This document shows positions 38,862 to 47,141 of a stretch of 64,000 nucleotides of DNA, one piece after another. The stretch comes from Maridesulfovibrio sp. (GTDB lineage Bacteria; Desulfobacterota; Desulfovibrionia; Desulfovibrionales; Desulfovibrionaceae). Where the stretch lies: positions 434,001-498,000 of the forward strand of contig NZ_OY781616.1 of the NCBI RefSeq assembly GCF_963677005.1, read 5' to 3'. The stretch's first letter is position 1. Every line of letters starts with the position of its first letter. Under the pieces are notes generated by a model. It worked only from the letters and a program-made list of their open reading frames with translations. It searched no databases and was not told where the DNA came from. The position numbers and the translations under genes were made by a program.

Positions 38862-39282
38862 AATTTTCGGTAGTACGTATGCTGTTTTTGATCAGTCCGT
38901 GGAACGCTGAAGACCCGGAACTGAACTTCCAGCCCAGATGAGATCCGCATAGCGCGCATATTGCCACCTGCCAGGTGTGTCCGGCGAACCATGTGAATTC
39001 CGAAGAAGGATATCCGGTGGTCATGCAGCCAGGTGCATTTGAAAAGCATAGAATTTCGAACAGGTAGCCGTGCGGGTTGAAAAAAGAGTGTTCATGGCGG
39101 CCTTCGACTTCAATTCCGCTGGTCGGGTCGGTTATGGTCAGTCCGCAGTTTCGGCAGACAATTTTCTTTTTTCCTGCAGTTCTGTCCAAAGAACTTTTTT
39201 CAGCCGAGTCGGTTGAGTCGCTCTGACCAGGTGGCTGCTTTTTCAGCAGGTATTCTTCAGTTGGAATTGAAATGTTGTTCAT
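38860..39282 (-). CDS. Bacterial CULT-domain (cereblon-like) protein
   Basis: A 140-residue soluble protein. After a variable ~40-residue N-terminus, residues 43-125 match the CULT domain of cereblon. The zinc-binding CxxC pairs are CRNC and CALC. The binding-pocket Trp residues are all kept: EFTWFAGHTWQVAICALC and GSHLGW. NPHGY is identical to the human cereblon sequence as I recall it. Small single-domain CULT proteins of this kind are known in some proteobacteria and bind glutarimide-type and uridine-like ligands. The physiological role in bacteria is not established. It stands alone between pyk and the tRNA cluster. Confidence 0.9.
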   Translation of the reverse strand: MNNISIPTEEYLLKKQPPGQSDSTDSAEKSSLDRTAGKKKIVCRNCGLTITDPTSGIEVEGRHEHSFFNPHGYLFEILCFSNAPGCMTTGYPSSEFTWFAGHTWQVAICALCGSHLGWKFSSGSSAFHGLIKNSIRTTEN

Positions 39283-39360
39283 GGCTGCGAGTATAGCGTG
39301 TATGCGGGGGCATGGGAAGCTTTAGCCGGAACTCTTGGCTAATACACAGGATTAGCCCGG

Positions 39361-39395
39361 AAAACAGAAAAGGCCGTCTTCATTGAAGACAGCCT
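39361..39395 (-). terminator. Terminator of tRNA-Asn unit 1
   Basis: Minus-strand stem AGGC-GTCTTC/GAAGAC-GCCT (39371-39395) followed by TTTTCTGTTTT. Eight bases past the CCA end of the tRNA. Confidence 0.85.
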
Positions 39396-39403
39396 GAATA
39401 TTC

Positions 39404-39479
39404 TGGCTCCCCGGGAGGGACTTGAACCCCCAACCTAGTGATTAACAGTCACCCGCTCTGCCGATTGAGCCACCGAGGA
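39404..39479 (-). tRNA. tRNA-Asn (GTT), copy 1
   Basis: 76 bases with a complete cloverleaf: acceptor stem TCCTCGG/CCGGGGA, D stem GCTC/GAGC, anticodon loop CTGTTAA (anticodon GTT), T loop TTCAAGT, encoded CCA. Identical to the other two copies. Confidence 0.98.
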
Positions 39480-39488
39480 ATATTGGGT

Positions 39489-39511
39489 GTTGCGGGGTTT
39501 CCCCTTGCAAC
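39489..39511 (-). ncRNA. Leader hairpin of tRNA-Asn precursor 1
   Basis: In the precursor, GTTGC-AA-GGGG-AAA-CCCC-GCAAC folds into a perfect hairpin ending 9 bases before the mature tRNA. Copies 2 and 3 keep the outer stem and change both sides of the inner stem together. Confidence 0.65.
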
Positions 39512-39519
39512 GAATGATG

Positions 39520-39548
39520 TATTTACGGATTTGCAGGAGGATTGTCAA
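39520..39548 (-). promoter_or_regulatory. Promoter of tRNA-Asn unit 1
   Basis: TTGACA (39548-39543) and TAAATA (39525-39520) on the minus strand with a 17-base spacer, about 40 bases upstream of the tRNA. Confidence 0.8.
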
Positions 39549-39693
39549 ACATTATTTGAAGTTGAGTTGCAATTTATGGATATTTTTTTGGATAAGTGTG
39601 AAATCAAAGCACCAGTACAGGTGTAAAACGGTATGCTGAACCGGCATGTTCATCTTCATGCGAAGGGCATGTCGGAAATGGTGCTGAGCGCAA

Positions 39694-39725
39694 GAAAAAA
39701 GGCCGTCCTCATTTGAAGACAGCCT
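39694..39725 (-). terminator. Terminator of tRNA-Asn unit 2
   Basis: Minus-strand stem of the AGGCTGTC/GACGGCCT-like type at 39700-39725, followed by TTTTTTC. Slightly weaker pairing than copies 1 and 3. Confidence 0.75.
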
Positions 39726-39733
39726 GAATATTC

Positions 39734-39809
39734 TGGCTCCCCGGGAGGGACTTGAACCCCCAACCTAGTGATTAACAGTCACCCGCTCTGCCGATTGAGC
39801 CACCGAGGA
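39734..39809 (-). tRNA. tRNA-Asn (GTT), copy 2
   Basis: Same 76-base gene as copy 1, anticodon GTT, encoded CCA, complete cloverleaf. It starts 330 bases from copy 1. Confidence 0.98.
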
Positions 39810-39818
39810 ATATTGGGT

Positions 39819-39841
39819 GTTGCGCGGTCTCCCGCAGCAAC
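39819..39841 (-). ncRNA. Leader hairpin of tRNA-Asn precursor 2
   Basis: GTTGC-T-GCGG-GAGA-CCGC-GCAAC. The inner stem is GCGG/CCGC rather than the GGGG/CCCC of copy 1, a compensatory change. Confidence 0.65.
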
Positions 39842-39849
39842 GAAGATGG

Positions 39850-39878
39850 TTTCTACGGATTTGACGCACGGTTGTCAA
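39850..39878 (-). promoter_or_regulatory. Promoter of tRNA-Asn unit 2
   Basis: TTGACA (39878-39873) and TAGAAA (39855-39850) on the minus strand, 17-base spacer. Confidence 0.8.
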
Positions 39879-39982
39879 ACGTTATCTGAATTTTAATGCA
39901 ACTTTTTTTAATTTCAGGACTTATTCGGCACCGTATCGGCATGGAGCCGGCTTCTGACGATGTATATATTAATGTAGAGGCA

Positions 39983-40015
39983 ACAGAAAAGGCCGTCCTC
40001 ATTTGAAGACGGCCT
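39983..40015 (-). terminator. Terminator of tRNA-Asn unit 3
   Basis: AGGCCGTC (39990-39997) pairs with GACGGCCT (40008-40015). On the minus strand the stem is followed by TTTCTGTTG. Confidence 0.82.
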
Positions 40016-40023
40016 GAATATTC

Positions 40024-40099
40024 TGGCTCCCCGGGAGGGACTTGAACCCCCAACCTAGTGATTAACAGTCACCCGCTCTGCCGATTGAGCCACCGAGGA
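40024..40099 (-). tRNA. tRNA-Asn (GTT), copy 3
   Basis: Third identical 76-base copy, anticodon GTT, encoded CCA. It starts 290 bases from copy 2 and lies divergent from lysS. Confidence 0.98.
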
Positions 40100-40109
40100 A
40101 TATTGTGGT

Positions 40110-40132
40110 GTTGCGCGGTCTCCCGCAGCAAC
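40110..40132 (-). ncRNA. Leader hairpin of tRNA-Asn precursor 3
   Basis: Same GTTGC-T-GCGG-GAGA-CCGC-GCAAC hairpin as copy 2, one base further from the tRNA because of an extra base in the linker. Confidence 0.65.
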
Positions 40133-40140
40133 GAAGATGG

Positions 40141-40169
40141 TTTCTACGGATTTGACGCACGGTTGTCAA
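40141..40169 (-). promoter_or_regulatory. Promoter of tRNA-Asn unit 3
   Basis: TTGACA (40169-40164) and TAGAAA (40146-40141) on the minus strand, 17-base spacer. Confidence 0.8.
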
Positions 40170-40308
40170 ACACTTTTTTTTAAAATATTAATATCGCCTA
40201 TCAGGGGTTTAATATATGTACTTTCTTGACGACAAGGGGTAATTAGCTTAGGCAGTCAACGGATCTTGTGTTTATCTAGACTTTATTCGGTTATGGAGAA
40301 TTAATAAC

Positions 40309-41898
40309 TTGAGCGGCAAGAAGAAAAAGCAAATCAAGCTAGCAACCAAATCAGAGCACGTGGCGGATTTCATGCCCATGCTTGAGGCTCTGCAAGCTCA
40401 GAACGAACTCAATCAGGTTCTGAAGAATCGTGTGGAAAAAGCGTGCGGTCTTCTTGATGAAGGCGTACCACTTTACCCCAATACCTTCAGTAAAGATACA
40501 GACGTCTCGGAAATATGGGACGGTTACGACTCTCTCGGAGGAGAGGAACTCGAAGCCCTAGACAAGAAATTTAAGGTTGCAGGCAGGGTGATTACCCACA
40601 GGTCCTTCGGTAAAGTCGCATTCTTTCATCTTCAGGATCCTACCGGCAGAATCCAGGTCTACGTTGCTCGTGATGAGCTTGGCGCAGACCAGTATAAAAT
40701 TTTTAAAAAATTTGACATCGGCGACATTGTCGGAGTTGAGGGCGAACTCTTCAGAACAAAGACTGACGAGTTGACTCTCAAGGCGGACACGGTAACCCTT
40801 ATCACCAAATCCATGCGGCCTCTGCCTGAGAAGTATCACGGTCTTAAAGACGTGGAGACAAGATACAGGCAGCGTTATGTTGACCTCATTGTTACTCCTC
40901 GTGCACGTGAGATTTTTCAGAAACGCACACTCATAGTCCGGTCCATTCGCAATTATCTGGACAGCAAGGGGTTCATGGAAGTTGAAACCCCGATGATGCA
41001 GCCAATTCCGGGCGGTGCTGCGGCAAAGCCGTTTATCACCCATCACAATGCTCTTGATATGCGTCTTTACCTGCGCATTGCTCCGGAGCTTTATCTGAAA
41101 CGGTTGCTTGTGGGCGGATTTGAAAGGGTTTACGAGATCAACCGCAACTTTCGTAACGAAGGTATTTCGGTCCGGCACAACCCTGAATTCACCATGCTTG
41201 AATTCTACTGGGCGTACGCAAACTTCGAAAATCTCATGGACCTTACCGAGGAAATGGTTTCCACGGTCTGCCGTGAGGTTAACGGGGATACGGTCATAGA
41301 ATATCAGGGTGAGCGCATTGATCTTACTCCCGGAGCCTGGAAACGCGTCCCGTTTCATGAGTCTCTGGAGACGATCGGGGAGGTTTCTCCCGAAGTCTAC
41401 AATGACTATGACAAGTGCAAGGAACTGGTTAAAAAGCTAGGCGAAAAGGCTGTCGAAGGCGAAAAGCTCGGCAAACTTCAGGCCAAACTTTTTGATCTGC
41501 TGGTTGAACCGAAACTCATTCAACCGCATTTTATTTACCACTATCCTACGGATATTTCTCCTCTTTCCAGAAGGAATGAAGAAAATCCGGATATTACAGA
41601 CCGTTTTGAACTGTTCATATACGGTCGCGAACTGGCCAACGCATTTTCCGAACTCAACGATCCCGTTGATCAGAGGGTGCGCTTCATGGAGCAGGTAGCC
41701 GAAAAGGAAGCCGGCGACGATGAAGCCCACTGTATGGACGAGGACTATGTTCGTGCTCTTGAGTACGGCATGCCTCCTGCGGCAGGACAGGGTATTGGTA
41801 TTGACCGTCTGGTCATGCTTTTGACCGACAGCCCCTCCATCAGAGAGGTCATCCTGTTTCCGCTCCTGAGAACCGAATCAGCCGGAAGCGCTAATTAA
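40309..41898 (+). CDS. lysS: Lysyl-tRNA synthetase, class II
   Basis: A 529-residue class II synthetase that charges tRNA-Lys. The N-terminal OB-fold anticodon-binding domain spans about 70-180 (KVAGRVITHRSFGKVAFFHLQD). Motif 2 is RVYEINRNFRNEGISVRHNPEF and motif 3 is GIGIDRLVMLLTDSPSIREV (given in parts). It starts with TTG at 40309, ten bases after GGAG; the first ATG in frame is 21 codons on and would trim a Lys-rich tail. A possible -35 TTGACG is at 40226, with a weak -10. It heads the envelope-biogenesis gene run; its stop overlaps the next start by one base. Confidence 0.96.
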   Translation: MSGKKKKQIKLATKSEHVADFMPMLEALQAQNELNQVLKNRVEKACGLLDEGVPLYPNTFSKDTDVSEIWDGYDSLGGEELEALDKKFKVAGRVITHRSFGKVAFFHLQDPTGRIQVYVARDELGADQYKIFKKFDIGDIVGVEGELFRTKTDELTLKADTVTLITKSMRPLPEKYHGLKDVETRYRQRYVDLIVTPRAREIFQKRTLIVRSIRNYLDSKGFMEVETPMMQPIPGGAAAKPFITHHNALDMRLYLRIAPELYLKRLLVGGFERVYEINRNFRNEGISVRHNPEFTMLEFYWAYANFENLMDLTEEMVSTVCREVNGDTVIEYQGERIDLTPGAWKRVPFHESLETIGEVSPEVYNDYDKCKELVKKLGEKAVEGEKLGKLQAKLFDLLVEPKLIQPHFIYHYPTDISPLSRRNEENPDITDRFELFIYGRELANAFSELNDPVDQRVRFMEQVAEKEAGDDEAHCMDEDYVRALEYGMPPAAGQGIGIDRLVMLLTDSPSIREVILFPLLRTESAGSAN

Positions 41899-43127
41899 TG
41901 AAGTTTGAACTCTTCGTCGCACTGAGATATCTGTTCACCCTTAGGAAAAATTCCTTTATTTCGGTGATTTCGCTTTTTGCGGTGTGCGGCGTGGCAATCG
42001 GGGTTGCGGCCCTGATTGTCGTGATAGGAGTGATGAACGGTTTTTCAACCGATTTGAGGGACAAGATCCTCGGCGTAAACGCTCATGTAATAGTGAACGC
42101 GTATGACGGAACCCTTGAAAATTATCATCACATGATAGACAAGATACAGAAGATACCGGGCGTTACAGGTGTAACGCCCTTTATCTATTCTGAAGTCATG
42201 CTTTCCAGCAGCGGGGGAGTCAAAGGCGTTGTTCTGCGCGGAGTTGATGCCGGAACAGCCAAAGGCGTGCTCAGTCTGCCCGGAGATATGGTTTCCGGCA
42301 GTGTTGACTGTCTTGAAAAAGACGAAAAACTGCCCGAAATCGTTATAGGAACTCAGCTTGCGCAGCGGTTGGGCCTTTCCACCGGTGACACGGTGAATCT
42401 GCTTTCCCCTTCCGGAACCCGCTCTGCAGCCGGTTTTACCCCGAAAGTTCGGGTGTTTAAGGTTGGGGGCATTTTCCGAACCGGAATGTTCGAGTACGAT
42501 TCCTCGCTGGCGTATATAAGCAACACAGCAGCGCAAAAACTGCTCGGATTCAAGCGGGATTTCGTTTCCGGACTTGAAATTCGTCTCGCTGACGTATATG
42601 CAGTTGATAAGATAGGTAAAGTGCTGCGCAAAGAGCTGGCCGGATATCCTGTGCAGATACGCAACTGGCAGGAGATGAACGCCAACCTTTTTGCTGCTCT
42701 CAAGCTGGAAAAGACCGCCATGTTCATCATCCTGGCGATGATAGTAATGGTCGGATCGTTCAGTATAATTACTACTCTGGTCATGCTGGTTATGCAGAAG
42801 ACCAGGGATATTGCGGTGTTGATGTCCATGGGAGCGACTTCCGGAAGTGTCAGAAGAATTTTTATGCTTCAGGGAACCCTGATAGGGCTGATCGGGACTT
42901 CGATAGGTTATCTTATCGGGCTCCCGGTGGCTTTTTTATTGAAAAAATATCAGTTCATCAAACTGCCCAGCAATGTGTATCCCGTTGATTATCTCCCCAT
43001 CCGGATGGACTGGCTGGATTTGACCATAATCGGCGTTGCCGCTTTTTCGCTCTGTTTCGTGGCTACCCTGTATCCCGCGAAACAAGCTGCACGTCTGGAA
43101 CCTGCGCAGGCTTTGAGATATGAGTAA
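41898..43127 (+). CDS. lolC: Lipoprotein-releasing system permease LolC/LolE
   Basis: A 409-residue inner-membrane protein of the LolC/E family. It has a first helix at about 20-45 (SVISLFAVCGVAIGVAALIVV), a large periplasmic domain to about 265, then three helices of the FtsX-type permease region. The hallmark MNGFSTDLRDKILG follows the first helix. With LolD it extracts mature lipoproteins from the inner membrane and hands them to LolA. Only one permease gene is present, so it may act as a homodimer (sometimes called LolF); the C/E choice is not decided by sequence. It overlaps lolD by eight bases. Confidence 0.94.
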   Translation: MKFELFVALRYLFTLRKNSFISVISLFAVCGVAIGVAALIVVIGVMNGFSTDLRDKILGVNAHVIVNAYDGTLENYHHMIDKIQKIPGVTGVTPFIYSEVMLSSSGGVKGVVLRGVDAGTAKGVLSLPGDMVSGSVDCLEKDEKLPEIVIGTQLAQRLGLSTGDTVNLLSPSGTRSAAGFTPKVRVFKVGGIFRTGMFEYDSSLAYISNTAAQKLLGFKRDFVSGLEIRLADVYAVDKIGKVLRKELAGYPVQIRNWQEMNANLFAALKLEKTAMFIILAMIVMVGSFSIITTLVMLVMQKTRDIAVLMSMGATSGSVRRIFMLQGTLIGLIGTSIGYLIGLPVAFLLKKYQFIKLPSNVYPVDYLPIRMDWLDLTIIGVAAFSLCFVATLYPAKQAARLEPAQALRYE

Positions 43128-43803
43128 CCTGCTTTACGAACTGCGGGACGTTGTCAAGGAATATGACGGCCCTACAGAGAAGGTTCGGGTTCTGGACCAT
43201 GTTGATCTTTCAATAGGGTTCGGTGAGGCTCTTGCCGTTCTGGGGTCATCAGGATCGGGCAAGACAACACTGCTGCATATTTTGGGTACGCTCGATACTG
43301 TTTCAAGTGGAACGGTTAATTTTGCAGGAATGAATATTCACGATATGACCGCTGAAAAACGTGCCGAAGTCAGGAACAGGGGAATCGGTTTCATTTTTCA
43401 GTTTCATCATCTACTTCCGGAGTTTACCACTCTGGAAAATGTTGCTCTTCCTGCCATGATGGCAGGAATTGGTCAGAGCGAAGCTTCTGATATGGCCCGT
43501 GAAGCTCTGGGTCTGGTAGGGCTCGCAAACAGGCTTGAACACAGGGTGACGACCCTGTCCGGCGGAGAAAGGCAGAGAGCGGCAATAGCGCGCGCCATAC
43601 TGCTTAAGCCGAAAGTTCTGCTTGCGGATGAACCAACCGGAAACCTGGATGAGAAAACAGGGAATATGGTCGGCGAGATGCTGGCCTCCCTTAATGAAGA
43701 GCTTGGAATGACACTCGTTATTGTGACCCACAATCTTGAGTTGGCCGGTATGATGAAACGCCGGCTGGAGTTGCGTTCCGGAGAACTGTATGCACAGAAC
43801 TAG
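43120..43803 (+). CDS. lolD: Lipoprotein-releasing system ATPase LolD
   Basis: A 227-residue ABC ATPase. Walker A is GSSGSGKTT, the signature LSGGERQRAAIARAI, Walker B LLADEPTGNLDEKTG, and the switch His is in IVTHNLELA. The FIFQFHHLLPEFTTLENV segment is typical of LolD/MacB-type ATPases. It energises the permease encoded directly upstream. It overlaps both neighbours (lolC by 8 bases, bamA by 14). Confidence 0.96.
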   Translation: MSNLLYELRDVVKEYDGPTEKVRVLDHVDLSIGFGEALAVLGSSGSGKTTLLHILGTLDTVSSGTVNFAGMNIHDMTAEKRAEVRNRGIGFIFQFHHLLPEFTTLENVALPAMMAGIGQSEASDMAREALGLVGLANRLEHRVTTLSGGERQRAAIARAILLKPKVLLADEPTGNLDEKTGNMVGEMLASLNEELGMTLVIVTHNLELAGMMKRRLELRSGELYAQN

Positions 43804-46504
43804 AATTCTGCTTTTACTGATTGCTGCAACACTGGCGTTCATGTTCGATTTCGGGGTCGACAGGGCACAGGCCGAAGATGCTTCCGGCATAGTCATTGCC
43901 GTTCTTCCTTTTGAAGTCAATGCTGACGCCGATGCTCAATATCTCAAGGACAGTCTTCCCACCCTTATTTCCGACAGGCTGCGGGAAGCCGGGTTCCGGG
44001 TTGTGGGGCAGGACCGGGTCACCAAGCTTGTAGACGAGCAGGGGTTCGAATATCTGAACCTGCAGGCGGCCAAGGATATGGCTCTTCTTGCCGGTGCGGG
44101 ATACTCTGTTTACGGAAGCTTCAGTCAGATAGGAGAGGATATAAGCCTTGACGTGAGGCTCGTGGAGGCATTCGGTCTTAAATCGGCCGTTCCGTTGTTC
44201 GTGACCAAGAAAGGGCTTATCAATCTGCTGCCTGCAGTTGACGAACTTATTTCAAAAATGAAACTTGAACTGCTCAGCCAGGACAAGATTGCGGCAATTG
44301 AGGTTCGCGGTACGAGGGTGCTTGATAAAGATGTTATCCTTATGCGCACCAACATAAAAACCGGTGATATTTATACTCCTTCAAAAATAAACGCCGACCT
44401 CAAGAATATTTACGCACTCGGATATTTTGATGATGTAAAAGTGAAAGTTACCGACGTTCCCGGCGGTAAGAAAATTGTTTTTGATGTAAAGGAGAAACCG
44501 CGCATTCAGGCTATCAGTGTGACAGGAGCCGATGCTATTGATTCGGAAGATATTCTTGCTGCGGTCAACTCCAAGAAAGGGGCCGTACTAAACCCCAAAG
44601 TCCTTTCCGATGACCTTAATACCCTTCGGGAAATGTACCGCAAGGAAGGCTACTACAAAGCCAAAATCGATTACAGCGTGGAAGGCGAAGGCCCGCAGGC
44701 CCGCCTGAATATTAATATTGATGAAGGCAAGAAGCTTTACATTGAAGGTATTAGAATTGAAGGAGCCAAACAGCTTGATCCGGAGGAGATCAAGGCTCAG
44801 CTGGCCCTCACTGAACGCGGCTGGCTTTCATGGTTTACCAAGACCGGGGTTCTCAAGGAAGAGCTCCTTGAGAGAGACTCTGCCGCAATTCTGGCATACT
44901 ACGGTAACCGCGGGTTCATTGATGCCAAAGTCGGCGAGCCGGAACTTGAAATCAAGGATGACGGTATCTACGTCACTTTCAAGGTTTCTGAAGGTGACCG
45001 TTACAAAGTCGGTTCCGTAGCATTCCGCGGTGACCTTATTGTCAAGAAGTCCCGTCTTTGTGAACTGATTTCCGCAGACGACATGGCCGCCGGTGCAGAG
45101 TATCTGGATCGTTCCGTTTTACGGGAAGATATGAAGGCTATTTCCGAATTTTATTCCAACTACGGTTACGCCTACGCTGAAGCCAATATCCAGATGGATC
45201 AGAACACGGAAGACAAGACCGTTGCGGTTACTTTCGTGATCAGCAAACGTCAGAAGGTCTACATTCGCCGCGTTATCATCGAGGGTAACGGAAAGACCCG
45301 CAACAACGTCATTTTGCGCGAAATGCGTCTGACCGACGGTGACCAGTTCAGCGGTGCAAGACTCCAGCGTTCCATTGTTCGTCTCAACAAGCTTGATTAC
45401 TTCAGTGAAGTGGACATAGAACCGGTGCCCACCGGTGATCCAAGCGAAATGGACCTTAAGGTCAAGGTTAAGGACAAAAACACCGGTATGGTCAGCGGCG
45501 GTATCGGATACTCCACCTCTGACGGTGTTTTCGTCACGGCCAAGATCAGCGAGCGCAACCTGTTCGGGCGGGGCTGGAATTTCAGTCTCAGCGGCGGCTG
45601 GAGTTCCAAGAACATCAGCTACGGCCTGGATTTTTATAACCCGAGGGTGAACGACTCCAAATGGGGAGCAGGTGCAGCGACCTACTGGCGTAATGAAGAC
45701 TATGATGATTATGACAAGGAAACTATCGGTGGAGCGCTTTCTGCCGGGTATCCCCTTGGTGAATATACCAACTTCTTTTCCAACTACCGTCTGGAAAACT
45801 ACAATGTTACCGAAGTTTCATCCACCGCAGCCGATTCCATCAAGGAAATGGAAGGCAACAACTGGTCCAGTGTTGTGACGGCAGGATTAAAACGAGATAC
45901 GACCAACAAGGCTTTCAACCCCTCAACCGGTACTCTCAACGAAGCCAAGGTTGAAATGGGGGGAGGCGTTCTGCTCGGAGATGACGCTTTCGTCAAGTAT
46001 ACTTTCGACTCCAACTATTTTACTCCTGTGTTCTGGGATTTGATATTCCACTGGAAGGGAAGTGTCGGATTTATTCATGATAACTTTGGAGACGGCGATA
46101 TCCCTGCGTTCGAGCGTTTCTATCTGGGCGGTATCAACAATGTCCGCGGTTATTCCAGCAGGATGATTTCTCCTCGTGACAGTTCTTCAGGAGACCGTAT
46201 CGGTGGTAACAAGATGCTCTACATGAACTTTGAACTGTTGTTCCCCATCAACGAGGAATTCGGGCTTGTCGGAGTCACCTTCTTTGATATGGGTAACTCC
46301 TGGGATGACGGTCAGAGCTTCTTCTACGATACCAAGCAGGATGACGGAGATTCGCTGCCCCTTGGTCTTTACAAGAGTATCGGTGCCGGTATCCGCTGGT
46401 TCTCACCGATGGGTCCGATCAGGGTCGAATACGGTTACGGCCTCGACAAGCTCAAGGACAGCGGCAGGCATAAGATTGAATTCTCTATGGGACAGTTCTT
46501 CTAG
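43790..46504 (+). CDS. bamA: Outer-membrane assembly factor BamA with an extra N-terminal domain
   Basis: A 904-residue outer-membrane protein that inserts beta-barrel proteins. A signal peptide ends at AQAED near residue 30. Residues about 33-165 are an additional domain (IVIAVLPFEVNADADAQYL, then LREAGFRVVGQDR, then GYSVYGSFSQIGEDISLDVRL) that resembles the TolB N-terminal/CsgG-like fold and is absent from standard BamA. Five POTRA domains follow (about 170-580), starting with IAAIEVRGTRVL, RIQAISVTGAD, YIEGIRIEGAK, VGSVAFRG and YIRRVIIEGNG. The barrel follows with the VRGY motif (GGINNVRGYSS), and ends in Phe (MGQFF). Usual BamA length is about 760-810. GGAGAACTGT precedes the ATG. Confidence 0.95.
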   Translation: MHRTRILLLLIAATLAFMFDFGVDRAQAEDASGIVIAVLPFEVNADADAQYLKDSLPTLISDRLREAGFRVVGQDRVTKLVDEQGFEYLNLQAAKDMALLAGAGYSVYGSFSQIGEDISLDVRLVEAFGLKSAVPLFVTKKGLINLLPAVDELISKMKLELLSQDKIAAIEVRGTRVLDKDVILMRTNIKTGDIYTPSKINADLKNIYALGYFDDVKVKVTDVPGGKKIVFDVKEKPRIQAISVTGADAIDSEDILAAVNSKKGAVLNPKVLSDDLNTLREMYRKEGYYKAKIDYSVEGEGPQARLNINIDEGKKLYIEGIRIEGAKQLDPEEIKAQLALTERGWLSWFTKTGVLKEELLERDSAAILAYYGNRGFIDAKVGEPELEIKDDGIYVTFKVSEGDRYKVGSVAFRGDLIVKKSRLCELISADDMAAGAEYLDRSVLREDMKAISEFYSNYGYAYAEANIQMDQNTEDKTVAVTFVISKRQKVYIRRVIIEGNGKTRNNVILREMRLTDGDQFSGARLQRSIVRLNKLDYFSEVDIEPVPTGDPSEMDLKVKVKDKNTGMVSGGIGYSTSDGVFVTAKISERNLFGRGWNFSLSGGWSSKNISYGLDFYNPRVNDSKWGAGAATYWRNEDYDDYDKETIGGALSAGYPLGEYTNFFSNYRLENYNVTEVSSTAADSIKEMEGNNWSSVVTAGLKRDTTNKAFNPSTGTLNEAKVEMGGGVLLGDDAFVKYTFDSNYFTPVFWDLIFHWKGSVGFIHDNFGDGDIPAFERFYLGGINNVRGYSSRMISPRDSSSGDRIGGNKMLYMNFELLFPINEEFGLVGVTFFDMGNSWDDGQSFFYDTKQDDGDSLPLGLYKSIGAGIRWFSPMGPIRVEYGYGLDKLKDSGRHKIEFSMGQFF

Positions 46505-46603
46505 TAGAGTTTGAAGTAAAACGATGTTAAACAGGGCATGCCGGTTGCTTAGGGTGTGCCTTTTCGGCTGAATTTATCCGAGATGAAATAAAGGAGTATT
46601 TAA

Positions 46604-47134
46604 ATGCGTAGAATTCTTTTTGCTGTATTGGTTCTGGTTCTTGCTTTTCAGGCGACCGCCTTTGCTGCCGGACCTCAGAAGTATGCCGTTGTTTCCATGG
46701 CGAAACTGATCAAGGATTCTGAAGTCGGCCAGGATGCGCAGAAGAAAATGGCAAAGAAATTCGAGACAGCCAAGAGTCAGCTGCAGGCCAAGCAGAAAGA
46801 GCTGGAAAGCCTCAAACAGTCACTTCAGAAACAGAGCCTGGTGCTTTCTCTTGAAGCAAAGCAGGACAAGGAACTCGAGTTCAAACGTAAAGTGAGAGAT
46901 TATCAGGATCTCGCGCAGGCTACTCAGCGCAAAATGCAGATGGAAGAGCAGAAGCTCGGCGCTCCGGTCCTTGAACTCATCAAGAAAGTGGTAACCGAAT
47001 TCGGTAAGAAAAACGGTTATGCTGCACTTTTCGACAAAGGTGCCGGCGGTTTTCTGTATGTTGATGACGCTATTGACGTAACCAATGAAGTTCTTCTTGA
47101 AATGAACCGTCAGTTCAGAGCCGGTAAAAAATAG
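46604..47134 (+). CDS. skp: Periplasmic chaperone Skp (OmpH)
   Basis: A 176-residue protein with a cleavable signal peptide (ending AFAAG near residue 22). [20 protein letters not shown] starts the mature domain, a long coiled-coil arm covers about 50-120, and the closing [21 protein letters not shown] strand returns to the body. It holds unfolded outer-membrane proteins for BamA, whose gene is directly upstream. It differs from the lipoprotein paralogue at 36630-37106 in lacking a lipobox. Confidence 0.93.
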   Translation: MRRILFAVLVLVLAFQATAFAAGPQKYAVVSMAKLIKDSEVGQDAQKKMAKKFETAKSQLQAKQKELESLKQSLQKQSLVLSLEAKQDKELEFKRKVRDYQDLAQATQRKMQMEEQKLGAPVLELIKKVVTEFGKKNGYAALFDKGAGGFLYVDDAIDVTNEVLLEMNRQFRAGKK

Positions 47135-47141
47135 GAACACT

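Noticed and set aside
39853..40053. 66-codon frame on the minus strand
   Set aside because: It runs into tRNA-Asn copy 3; such frames across tRNA genes are typical false calls.
39361..40169. CRISPR array or tandem phage attachment sites
   Set aside because: The repeated units are complete tRNA-Asn genes with promoters and terminators; spacers are related rather than unique, and there is no integrase nearby.
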